Part shown: positions 56,814 to 64,000 of the stretch, one piece after another
How positions within the stretch are numbered: the first letter of the stretch is position 1
Layout of the letters: each line of letters starts with the position of its first letter
Assembly (NCBI RefSeq): GCF_018918095.1
Contig: NZ_JAHLPV010000001.1
Location: forward strand, 186,001-250,000
DNA: 64,000 nucleotides
From: Acetivibrio sp. MSJd-27
Lineage (GTDB): Bacteria; Bacillota; Clostridia; UMGS1840; HGM11507
Reading direction: 5' to 3'
Made by a program: the position numbers and the translations under genes
The notes under the pieces: model-generated
Databases searched by the model: none
What the model saw: the letters and a program-made list of their open reading frames with translations, nothing else
What the model was told of the DNA's origin: nothing

Positions 56814-57203
56814 CTATTCCCCGTCGTTTTTGAGTTGTTCCAGTACGTTGGTGAGTTTTTTTGGCAGAGGAACACCCAGCGTGCCCGCGTTTTCCAGAAT
56901 GCTGATGCCCTCGTTTGCCGCGTAAAAGCCGATGACAAAGGAGCGCACCTCACAGATGCCGACCGCCTCCCCCACTAGATGGGCTACCGCGACAATGCAC
57001 AGAATGCACACCTTTTTGATGATTCCCCGAAATCCAATCCGGGAGGACAGCTCCCGCTTGGCGATGCCGCACAGCACGCCGGTCAGATAGTCCATCCCCA
57101 TCAGGACGAGCAGGACAAAAAGCAGCATGTCCAGCCCTCCGAACAGATAGGATAACGCCGCCGATACCGCCGCGGCACACAGTTTTATGTATTGCTGATT
57201 CAT
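56814..57203 (-). CDS. Phage holin, holin_4_1 (toxin secretion/phage lysis holin) family
   Basis: A 129-residue protein with three to four membrane helices and the family signature DYLTGVLCGIAKRELSSRIG near residue 40 and GIIKKVCILCIV near 60. AAGGAGG precedes ATG at 57203. It sits 17 bp after the 632-residue unknown protein and before BppU, away from the amidase, so the module has two holins of different families. Confidence 0.93.
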   Translation of the reverse strand: MNQQYIKLCAAAVSAALSYLFGGLDMLLFVLLVLMGMDYLTGVLCGIAKRELSSRIGFRGIIKKVCILCIVAVAHLVGEAVGICEVRSFVIGFYAANEGISILENAGTLGVPLPKKLTNVLEQLKNDGE

Positions 57204-57220
57204 TGTTTTCCTCCTTTTCC

Positions 57221-59119
57221 TTACAGCGCCTGCGCCTGCCGCCGGAGCTCCTGCTCCGCTTTTTTCTTGGCGTCGTACAGGGCGAGCATTTTTTCCGTGG
57301 AATCCATGGATGTAAATTTTGGATTTTCCTTGGCTTCACTCAGAGCCAAATCAACCATTTTACCGTAGTTCTTTTTATAATAACGAAGCTGTTCTTCCGT
57401 CAATGGAGCTTGCTTTTCTTTTTCCAGGGTGATCTCTTTTTCTTTCTCCGGTAAACGGAACGCGTTTTTCACTATTTTTTGATATCCCTTGTCCGCTGCT
57501 TTCCACTTTATTTTTTCCGGATCCCCCATATCCCGAAGCGTCTTTTTCACATCATAGGGATCGGAATAATCGTCCGGTTTCTTTGTATCGGATTTCATTA
57601 TTTTGGAAGGCGCGGTGAATCGTCCCGCCGTTTTCTCCGCAAACTGCATTGCCGCCTCGTCCAGCGATTTCTTATCTTTTACGGCATCGATAACGGTTTC
57701 ATACAGATCGCTTACGACACCCTCTATATTCTCTTTCACATTTTCGGGAATCCGGTCATAAATTTTCTCAAACGTTTTGGTATATTTCGTGGACTGAAAA
57801 GGCAGCTGAAACAAAACCTTCGGGCTCAAGACCTTGCCGTAGACCGCTTCAAGAACTACGTTGGTCGCTTTGCCGGCCAGCGTCGCCCCAGGATGCTCCT
57901 CTTCCGCCCGCTCCCGGCGCTGCGCCCTGGCGTCCTCCACCTTTTTGACGCCGAACACGTCGTCCTCTGGATCATCCAGAAGGTTCCGAATACCCCTTTC
58001 CAAATCAAATCCTTTTTTGGTCAGTTGATTGAAGTAAGCCTCCCCCGATGTGGTGGCGCTCTGCTCCAGCTTGTCGGCACGATAGTCGTTGAGAGCGATT
58101 TTAGCGTCCGCTTCCGCCTGTCCCTGATAGCCGTGATTCATAACCCATTCCCGGTCATGGGAGGCTTTCACACCGGGGAGCTGTCCTCCTGCCGGCTCCT
58201 TTAAAAGACCCATTTTTTCCTCGATCTTTTGTTTTCTTTCAAATTCCTGATAATCTTTCTTTTTGAAAAACCGGTCCAGATGGTTATACATTTGGTTTAC
58301 CGTTTTGGGATCCCACTGGGTCATATCGTCCACGTCAATATGATTCTTCTGAATATAAGTGTCGTATCCCTGCCGGTGCAATTCATCCGCAAACTCCTGC
58401 GCGGCGGCGGCGTCATCCCCAAAAAGGCGCTTTGCCATCCGCAGGGAGGCAGATTCCTGGGCGTATTTTTCGGCAAGCTGGGCATTCCTCAACTCTTTTT
58501 TCTGTTTTTCCGATTCCTGTCTTTCTTTGAAATGATTGATTTCTTCCTGTAAGGAACCAATGTTTCCAAGCTGTTTCAGCGTATTTCCTTGTTCAAATAT
58601 ATTTTTCCGGGAAGTGGGAACAGACGCATTTCCGACGATTTCAAATCCGTTGGACATGGTTCCCGTGTTCTTCGGCTGTGAAGGCGTATCGCTGCCGGCA
58701 TTACTTGACGCTTCCCCATTCTCTCTATTCGGATTGGGAATCAGCTGTGTGTTGGGATATTTCGGGGGTGCGGCGGAAAGCGTTGTCCCCGGATAGGACG
58801 CAGGATCCTTTTTTGGGGCATTTTCGGAGGAAGGGCTGTCCAAAAAAAGCTTTTGATAAAACGGCGTCTCCTTTTTTTTCGGTCCGAAAGACGGAGAAGA
58901 GGTTTGGAAAGCAGACGCATTTCCCGCCGGGGATTCCGTGCGGACAGAGCTGCCGCCCTGGGCGGCGGCGCTTCGGTTCCTTTCCTCCTGCGCGGCTTCC
59001 TCCCCATAATATTCTTCCAGAAACTGATCAAAGCTCAGATTGGTTCTGCCTCCCCGCACGGTTTCATACTCCCGCAGGGCAATTTCTCTCTCTTTTTGTT
59101 TTCTCTGTTCTTCTGTCAT
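57221..59119 (-). CDS. Unrecognised 632-residue helical protein of the tail/lysis module
   Basis: I do not recognise this protein. It starts at ATG 59117-59119 with AAAGGAGG nine bases upstream. Residues 1-40 are charged helix (EEQRKQKEREIALREYE), about 50-170 are a disordered S/P/N/G-rich linker, about 170-330 a coiled-coil rod rich in K, E, Q; about 400-500 holds a mildly hydrophobic stretch (LSPKVLFQLPFQSTKYTK), and the end is again strongly charged helix (PEKEKEITLEKEKQ). There is no signal peptide or transmembrane helix. It has the same general plan as the 666-residue protein at 61611-63611. Such proteins resemble internal or ejected phage proteins, but that is only analogy. Confidence 0.8.
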   Translation of the reverse strand: MTEEQRKQKEREIALREYETVRGGRTNLSFDQFLEEYYGEEAAQEERNRSAAAQGGSSVRTESPAGNASAFQTSSPSFGPKKKETPFYQKLFLDSPSSENAPKKDPASYPGTTLSAAPPKYPNTQLIPNPNRENGEASSNAGSDTPSQPKNTGTMSNGFEIVGNASVPTSRKNIFEQGNTLKQLGNIGSLQEEINHFKERQESEKQKKELRNAQLAEKYAQESASLRMAKRLFGDDAAAAQEFADELHRQGYDTYIQKNHIDVDDMTQWDPKTVNQMYNHLDRFFKKKDYQEFERKQKIEEKMGLLKEPAGGQLPGVKASHDREWVMNHGYQGQAEADAKIALNDYRADKLEQSATTSGEAYFNQLTKKGFDLERGIRNLLDDPEDDVFGVKKVEDARAQRRERAEEEHPGATLAGKATNVVLEAVYGKVLSPKVLFQLPFQSTKYTKTFEKIYDRIPENVKENIEGVVSDLYETVIDAVKDKKSLDEAAMQFAEKTAGRFTAPSKIMKSDTKKPDDYSDPYDVKKTLRDMGDPEKIKWKAADKGYQKIVKNAFRLPEKEKEITLEKEKQAPLTEEQLRYYKKNYGKMVDLALSEAKENPKFTSMDSTEKMLALYDAKKKAEQELRRQAQAL

Positions 59120-59186
59120 AGAAACGGCCTCCTTTATGGTAAATATATTGATGACTTCCAATTATATGGGAATATTGGAAAATTTC

Positions 59187-59214
59187 TTGATTATTTCTTT
59201 TGTTGTGTTATAAT
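59187..59214 (+). promoter_or_regulatory. Promoter of the two lipoprotein genes
   Basis: Plus strand TTGATT (59187-59192), 16-base spacer, TATAAT (59209-59214). A 21-bp imperfect palindrome CCAATTATATGGGAATATTGG just upstream (59158-59178) could be an operator. It gives the lipoprotein pair independent expression against the direction of the tail genes. Confidence 0.65.
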
Positions 59215-59282
59215 AATAAAGTCGAATTTTGAAGGAATATGTTTGAAAATAAAAAATTTATTTATGGTTAGGAGATTGTGAT

Positions 59283-60341
59283 ATGAAAAAAACAAAACAG
59301 ATGATTTGTATGTTTCTTGCATGTTTGCTCCTTCCGCTGAGCGGCTGTACTTCTTCGGAAGATACCATTTCCGAGCTTCAGAGGGCGTCCTTTGTGATGG
59401 AGGAGCTTGAAAAGCTGCAGATGACTCAATTCAATATGGAATATCTGACAAATCTTCTCGACTTTTATACGGATGGATTTTCTATGCTGTCGGATGAGCT
59501 GATAAAGCATGGCGCGGAACAAGCGCTTGCTACTGCAAAGGAAAACACGCAGTATCTGGAAGAGAGCCGGGAAAGCCTGGGTGCCATGCGGGAAAACATT
59601 CGTCTGATGCATCTTCCCGGAATGGATGAAACCACGCTGGATGAAATTTTCAAAATATATGACAATCTCCTTTTGTCACTGAAAGATTATTTCACAGCGC
59701 TTTATCGGAATGGGGAATATACAGATTTTCAGCAGCTTTCCAGCTATTATCTCGACGAGTATTTTCTGGAGCGCACCCGCGATCTTTGCGGACTCTATTA
59801 TGACTCCTGTACCAAACACCTGGAAAATTATAAAGGAAGCTTCCTGAAAAAGCGGATTGCAGACGATTTTAAAAACGCAGCCCGCCTTTCCTCCTCCTTG
59901 TATCAGCTGACAAATCTGGCGATTGGCATACATGACTCGGTTTATGAGAATTACATATCGCTGACAGCCGCCGTGATTGAAAACTCCACTAGCATCGTGC
60001 AGTATGCTAAGGAGGATCGCGACCGGCTGGATACCCTTTCCAAACAGCTGGATGAGTTTTCCGCCTCCGCCGCAGAATTTCAGAACACTGCCGCTGAAAT
60101 TGACGTTGACCTCTCCGGGCTGGATGACACGATCGCCTCCCTTAAGAAAAGTCTGGAAGATATTTACCGGCTGAATGACGGCATTATGAATTATGAAAAA
60201 TCAAAGGGTTCTGAAATTTATCTGGAGGCAATCGACACCGTATCGGAACTGGACAAAACGATAGCCGAAAATATCCGGCAATGCTCCGATTACAATTGGA
60301 ATGTCAAAAAATTTATGGGCCTTTACGGTCTGGAACAATAA
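59283..60341 (+). CDS. Helical lipoprotein, unknown function (moron-like, first of pair)
   Basis: A 352-residue lipoprotein: signal peptide of about 21 residues with lipobox PLSGC, then almost entirely alpha-helical with heptad-like regions (MEELEKLQMTQFNMEYLTNL, LDDTIASLKKSLEDIYRL). It would sit on the outer face of the membrane. AGGAG precedes ATG at 59283. It shares size, layout and the block LPGMDETTLDEIFKIYDN with LPSLGVTQQHLDAMFENY of the next gene, so they look like distant paralogues. Its position, divergent to the tail genes, resembles lipoproteins that block superinfection, but no family is recognised. Confidence 0.8.
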   Translation: MKKTKQMICMFLACLLLPLSGCTSSEDTISELQRASFVMEELEKLQMTQFNMEYLTNLLDFYTDGFSMLSDELIKHGAEQALATAKENTQYLEESRESLGAMRENIRLMHLPGMDETTLDEIFKIYDNLLLSLKDYFTALYRNGEYTDFQQLSSYYLDEYFLERTRDLCGLYYDSCTKHLENYKGSFLKKRIADDFKNAARLSSSLYQLTNLAIGIHDSVYENYISLTAAVIENSTSIVQYAKEDRDRLDTLSKQLDEFSASAAEFQNTAAEIDVDLSGLDDTIASLKKSLEDIYRLNDGIMNYEKSKGSEIYLEAIDTVSELDKTIAENIRQCSDYNWNVKKFMGLYGLEQ

Positions 60342-60400
60342 AAATTTTAAAAAGCACAAACCCCGCCGCTATTTTTTTACCGCGGCTGAAAAGGAGAGAC

Positions 60401-61492
60401 ATGATGAAAAAAAATTTACGGCGGCTGATTCCGCTCTTTGTTGCATGCACGGTTCTTTTCGGAGGCTGTACCTCCCCGCAGAAAGCGGAAAAACAGCTTA
60501 TTTTGGATTTGAAAAGCGCGGCTTCCCTGCTGCAGTTCTCCGGCGAAACAATGGCAGCCCGATACCGTATGCACGTATCGGCAAACAACGCTTCCCTCTT
60601 AAGCGCCCAAACGGTTATGACCGAAGAAAACTTTCAGAAACAAGTGAAAAGCGGCAAGGAATACCTCGTGAAGAACGCGGAAATCCTGCTCGGCATTCAG
60701 GAGCAAACCCTGCCCAACGCAATTATTTACATCACCAGCCTGCCCTCCCTCGGCGTTACGCAGCAGCATCTTGACGCCATGTTTGAGAACTACCGGACGG
60801 CGAATGTCTCCTTCTCCACCTGCTTCAGCAAAGCGGAGAAGAGCGGCACCAAAACCAGCTTCAAGGAGTTGGAGCCCACCCTCAAGGAGGGGCAGGAAGC
60901 CCTGAAAAAAGCGGATGAAACCATCCAAAAGCTTCAGTCGGCTTTAAGTCAGTTTATCACGGATTACAACAAGGATTCAGGTGATTTGGGCTGGAAGATA
61001 GCCATGAAATCCAACCTTTCTTCTGTTGAACAGGCGCAGGCTTCCAACCGGGTTCTCACACGCTGTTTCGAGCTCACCGACTTAACGATTTCGCTTTCGG
61101 ATTTCTACAGCCAGTTTTCCAGAACCATCTTCAGCCAGAATCAGGCGAATGGTTTTCCTTCCTCCGCGATCAGCGAAAACCGGACGCTTCTCCGTTCCAT
61201 TTCCCAGAAGCTGGAGGAATGGAAAACAAGCGGGGAGGAGGTCAAACAGAACGCGGACTTGCTTGGTCTGGATTCCGCCGCTTATACCAAAGTCCTGAGT
61301 GAAATGCAGACGGCTGTGCAGAAAGCGGACGCCGCGCTTTCGGCGATGGAAACGAAGAACGCCAGCCAGCTGTCCTCTTCGGTATCGGCGTTTGAAAAGG
61401 CATACGAAAACCTGTCCGCCTCCCAAAATGAGCTTGCCACGCTTATCCATACCTGCTCAAAACAATTGCTGGATCACTTCAGCAATCCGTAA
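60401..61492 (+). CDS. Helical lipoprotein, unknown function (second of pair)
   Basis: A 363-residue lipoprotein (ATG at 60401; the next ATG at 60404 is equally likely, AAAGGAG upstream). Lipobox LFGGC, then long helical regions with repeated leucine and alanine heptads (LKEGQEALKKADETIQKLQS, MQTAVQKADAALSAMETKN). It shares its plan with the preceding lipoprotein, 60 bp upstream, and is cotranscribed. It ends facing the convergent 666-residue gene across the terminator at 61499. Function unknown; an exported surface protein of the module. Confidence 0.8.
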   Translation: MMKKNLRRLIPLFVACTVLFGGCTSPQKAEKQLILDLKSAASLLQFSGETMAARYRMHVSANNASLLSAQTVMTEENFQKQVKSGKEYLVKNAEILLGIQEQTLPNAIIYITSLPSLGVTQQHLDAMFENYRTANVSFSTCFSKAEKSGTKTSFKELEPTLKEGQEALKKADETIQKLQSALSQFITDYNKDSGDLGWKIAMKSNLSSVEQAQASNRVLTRCFELTDLTISLSDFYSQFSRTIFSQNQANGFPSSAISENRTLLRSISQKLEEWKTSGEEVKQNADLLGLDSAAYTKVLSEMQTAVQKADAALSAMETKNASQLSSSVSAFEKAYENLSASQNELATLIHTCSKQLLDHFSNP

Positions 61493-61498
61493 TCTCTT

Positions 61499-61525
61499 GC
61501 GGTTGCCCTTTCGGCAGCCGCTTTT
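61499..61525. terminator. Terminator between convergent genes
   Basis: GCGGTTGCC and GGCAGCCGC (one G-T wobble) with a CTTTC loop, followed by TTTT on the plus strand. It ends the lipoprotein pair. Confidence 0.75.
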
Positions 61526-61610
61526 CATAATTACGGTTTGGGTTCGGGACGATGCCCACATCGACCCGTTCCCCTTTGTTCTTTGCGCTCTGTTCTCTGT
61601 CCTTCGTTCC

Positions 61611-63611
61611 CTACCTCTGCCCTTCCACAAATCTCTGGAAAGAGGTCAAAACCTGGTTTCTGCGCTGCTCCTCCAACATTCTTTGCTCCTTCCGGCCTGT
61701 CATCTGAAAGGCAGGGCTGTTCCGCAATTTTTCAAGCTCCTGTTCCAACACGCCGTACAGCTCGGTAAGCTGATCCCGCGTATACATTCCCTTATCCAGC
61801 TCTGACAGCGGCGCTTCCCCCTCGTTCTTTTTCGATTGGTTCACGCGCTGGTTATAAGCCTCCGCCTTCTCCCGAAACTGCCGGTCGGTCACTTCCTTGG
61901 ATTCCTGTTCCTGCAATGCCTTCGTCCGAAGCAGCTCCGCCCCGGACTTGCGCTGCGGCAGGCTGAAATCCTCTTTTATGGTTTCCCCCGCCCAGTCTAT
62001 GGCAGCGCCAACATTCTTTTGCGTCCGTTTCTTTGGCGATTCCAATGCCCATTTCCCCAGCACATCGCGCCCTATTAGAGCGCGTTCAAGCTGCTCCGGT
62101 GCAAGCGCTTCCCCTATTTTAAGAGAGCCTCCGACCGTATCCAATACTTTTCCGGTTCCCAAATCAAACAGGGTTCCCGTCACGGTATCCCTTGAAGCTT
62201 CCCAGCCGTTTTTTTCATCCATCTTATAATCCGAAATATTTTCAACCGCGTTATCCAAAGCCGTGGCGGCGGGAGCAAGCGCTCCGGCACTGCGTATCAC
62301 GGCAACATTTGCAATGTCTCCAATGGCCGATCCAACGCCGGAAACAACCGGATTCGCCATCCGGCGGATTTCGCTGTATGTATAATCGCTGGCCTTTGGA
62401 TAGCCTTTCTCCGCCCAGCCCTCCTTATTATTCACATACCCTATTGCGTCCGGCGCCCCCTCCAAAAAACTGTTTAGACCGGAATAAAGAAAGTTCAGCG
62501 CCGGATTGGCGGTCCGCGCGACCGAATAGAGCGCGTTCCGATAGTACTTCGCCATCTCGGATTTCTCGTCGTCTTCCCTGGCGGCCGTGTTGATCAGGTT
62601 TTCATAGGTTCCGAAGTTATCCTTGATTCCCTGCTTGAAATCTTCGTTTAAATATTGCTCCGCGTTTTTGATATTGACATTCATGAAGTCCGGCATCGTG
62701 CCCTCAAACATCTCGCCCAAACTGGCGCGGTAAGCCGCGTCTGCCGCCTCATGCTCCTCCTTCTTCTGTTTTGCCTGTGCTTTCTGGTTGTCCTGAGACT
62801 GCCGGTTTGCCATACTGGATACCATCATGTTCCGCATCTGGTCAAAATTCAGTTTTTTCTGCGTTTTCTCCTCATCAATATTCAGCCTTTCGTCATATAC
62901 CTTCTGATTAAAGTGGCTATCCTTCAGATATTCCATTGCATACGCCTGTTTCTCCGGCTCTCCCGGAAACAGGTATTCAGCCGCCTTTTCGGCGGGTGTT
63001 TTTTCCCGATAGCCATCCCAAAAAGCGTCCTCTTTTGCTTGCAGGCGATTGTGATAAGCGTTTGCTTTTTCGATGTTGTTTTTTTCAATCACCTTCTGCG
63101 AAGCCTGCGCCTCTTTTGCTTTCTGATACGGCGCCCCGAGGAGCTTGTCCAAATCAAGCTTGACATATTCCGTGCCCAGTTCGCGGCTACGCTCCATCTC
63201 CCGGTTCGCCAGCCGCTCTTCCATGCTGATTTCGCTTCCGCGGTTCGGTTTCTCCTCCCCGCGTGGGCTTGTCCACGTTTTTGTGTAAGGGAGCTGGAAA
63301 GGATCCTTTATGCTTGTCCCGCCAAGCTGCGGCTTGTTTCTGGAATCGCCGGTTTGGTACGTGCCTGCAGTGCGGCCGCCGGAAACGCTTCGGGAAACGC
63401 CCGCTCCTCCGGAGCTGCCTCCCCCGCCGAAATTTTTTCCGATTCCGGAAATCCCCTGCGTCGTTGACATCGTTGCCGTGTCCGCCCCTTTCTGATACTC
63501 CGGCGGAAGATCCAAGCCATATTTTTTGGCAAAATCTTTCGGGGATATGCCCGGATTCTGTTTTAACTCCTCTGCGTATTCCTCGTCAAATAATTGTTTT
63601 TCACTTTTCAT
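61611..63611 (-). CDS. Unrecognised 666-residue helical protein of the tail/lysis module
   Basis: I do not recognise this protein. ATG at 63611 follows AAGGAGG. Order: charged N-terminal helix (MKSEKQLFDEEYAEEL), a Gly/Ser/Thr-rich linker (about 50-115), a long charged helical region (about 130-330), a stretch of small and hydrophobic residues (about 370-460: ANPALNFLYSGLNSF, VVSGVGSAIGDIANVAV) that could be amphipathic or membrane-active, and a charged helical end (QELEKLRNSPAFQMTGRKEQ). No signal peptide. It matches the 632-residue protein in layout though identity is low. Being the promoter-side gene of the module, it may be a structural or ejected protein; this is inference. Confidence 0.8.
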   Translation of the reverse strand: MKSEKQLFDEEYAEELKQNPGISPKDFAKKYGLDLPPEYQKGADTATMSTTQGISGIGKNFGGGGSSGGAGVSRSVSGGRTAGTYQTGDSRNKPQLGGTSIKDPFQLPYTKTWTSPRGEEKPNRGSEISMEERLANREMERSRELGTEYVKLDLDKLLGAPYQKAKEAQASQKVIEKNNIEKANAYHNRLQAKEDAFWDGYREKTPAEKAAEYLFPGEPEKQAYAMEYLKDSHFNQKVYDERLNIDEEKTQKKLNFDQMRNMMVSSMANRQSQDNQKAQAKQKKEEHEAADAAYRASLGEMFEGTMPDFMNVNIKNAEQYLNEDFKQGIKDNFGTYENLINTAAREDDEKSEMAKYYRNALYSVARTANPALNFLYSGLNSFLEGAPDAIGYVNNKEGWAEKGYPKASDYTYSEIRRMANPVVSGVGSAIGDIANVAVIRSAGALAPAATALDNAVENISDYKMDEKNGWEASRDTVTGTLFDLGTGKVLDTVGGSLKIGEALAPEQLERALIGRDVLGKWALESPKKRTQKNVGAAIDWAGETIKEDFSLPQRKSGAELLRTKALQEQESKEVTDRQFREKAEAYNQRVNQSKKNEGEAPLSELDKGMYTRDQLTELYGVLEQELEKLRNSPAFQMTGRKEQRMLEEQRRNQVLTSFQRFVEGQR

Positions 63612-63890
63612 GGGTACCTACCTCCTTTTTTGTATATTTCGTAGGGCGCTCCGCTTTGTTTGGGATGAAATCTCCTCAGAAAATAGAATTAATATTACAA
63701 TTTTATCAGATATTATCCGATTAATTTCCAATATACTCATCCTTAATTTGTTTGCATTCTGTTTATTTCAGAAATCTCTCCCGCGCCATTCCGTTTTTCC
63801 TGCGTTCGCCCGTTGTTGCCCCTGTTATCCAGTTCGTTTCCACAACCTGTCATTCTAAGCGAAGGGAAGTATCTCATTTCCTTCTCGTAC

Positions 63891-63974
63891 CGTAGGGGCG
63901 GATATTCCGGCGGTTTCGTTGTAGGGGAGGGGTTCCATCCCCTCCCGTCGTAGGGGCGAACTGCGTTCGCCCGC
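63891..63974. repeat. Tandem palindromic intergenic repeats
   Basis: Three units start with GTAGGGG. Two are hairpins: GGGGAGGGG-TTCCA-TCCCCTCCC (63924-63946) and GGGCGAA-CTGCG-TTCGCCC (63954-63972). A GTAGGGCG fragment at 63641 and GCGTTCGCCCG near 63802 look like decayed copies. This is the type of short palindromic repeat scattered between genes in many Clostridia genomes. Apart from these copies I see no gene in 63612-64000. Confidence 0.6.
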
Positions 63975-64000
63975 CTTCCCTATCGTTTTCCGCAATCTGT

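Noticed and set aside
49907-63611. Complete prophage
   Set aside because: No integrase, repressor, terminase, portal, capsid, tube or tape-measure gene is visible, and no attachment-site duplication was found around the tRNAs or module ends.

Overview
The window reads as a chromosomal segment of a low-to-mid GC Gram-positive bacterium, most likely a Clostridia (Oscillospirales-like) commensal. The evidence is the RpoB/RpoC sequences, strong AGGAGG ribosome-binding sites, sigma-A promoters (TTGACA-N17-TATAAT), lipoproteins with classical lipoboxes, S-layer-homology (SLH) proteins, Lpl-type sugar ABC transporters without their own ATPase, and a Gram-positive tail/lysis gene set. I cannot name the species.

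Layout. 1-7.3 kb: rpoC (3' end outside the window) and rpoB on the minus strand, read from their own strong promoter and not attached to rplJL. 7.6-13.1 kb: two MarR-controlled export units back to back, YhgE/Pip + MarR (minus) and MarR + MATE pump (plus), each with tandem operator-like boxes at its promoter. 13.3-18.2 kb: an alkyl sulfatase and a DUF1254/DUF1214 lipoprotein in one minus-strand operon, next to a LytTR-type regulator gene, with LytTR-like direct repeats just upstream of the operon promoter. 18.3-21.8 kb: a SulP transporter with a structured, terminator-containing leader, an AraC/GyrI-like regulator, and tRNA-Tyr and tRNA-Thr.

22.1-46.1 kb: a large carbohydrate-utilisation locus. 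On the minus strand ten tightly packed genes (41.4 to 22.1 kb) encode an intracellular GH28-like enzyme, a solute-binding lipoprotein, two LplB/LplC-type permeases, a second binding lipoprotein, a secreted discoidin-type protein, a secreted GH28-like enzyme with a proline/threonine linker and SLH anchor, two more SLH proteins, and a membrane AraC-type sensor-regulator. On the plus strand a divergent unit encodes a DUF5107/TPR protein, a GH123-like glycosidase and a DMT exporter. Together they would bind polysaccharide at the S-layer, cut it outside, import oligosaccharides, and finish degradation inside, under control of the AraC sensor.

46.2-49.9 kb: tmcAL, a copy of a dispersed ~100-bp repeat, then a displaced Rhs C-terminus carrying an AT-rich toxin tip and, 2 bp later, a very AT-rich beta-propeller lipoprotein that is a candidate immunity gene. 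49.9-63.6 kb: a free-standing phage-like tail-fibre/baseplate/lysis module (holin, amidase-NAGPA fusion, collar fibre, 944-aa tail protein, BppU-like baseplate protein, second holin) with two large, similarly built, unrecognised helical proteins. Two divergent lipoprotein genes are inserted between these as a moron-like pair. No head, tube, tape-measure, terminase or integrase gene is visible. The last 400 bp hold palindromic intergenic repeats.

The strongest candidates for something undescribed are the tail/lysis module with its paired large proteins and lipoproteins, the Rhs-tip toxin plus DUF5050-like lipoprotein, and the two attenuator-like leaders in front of the SulP and LytTR genes.
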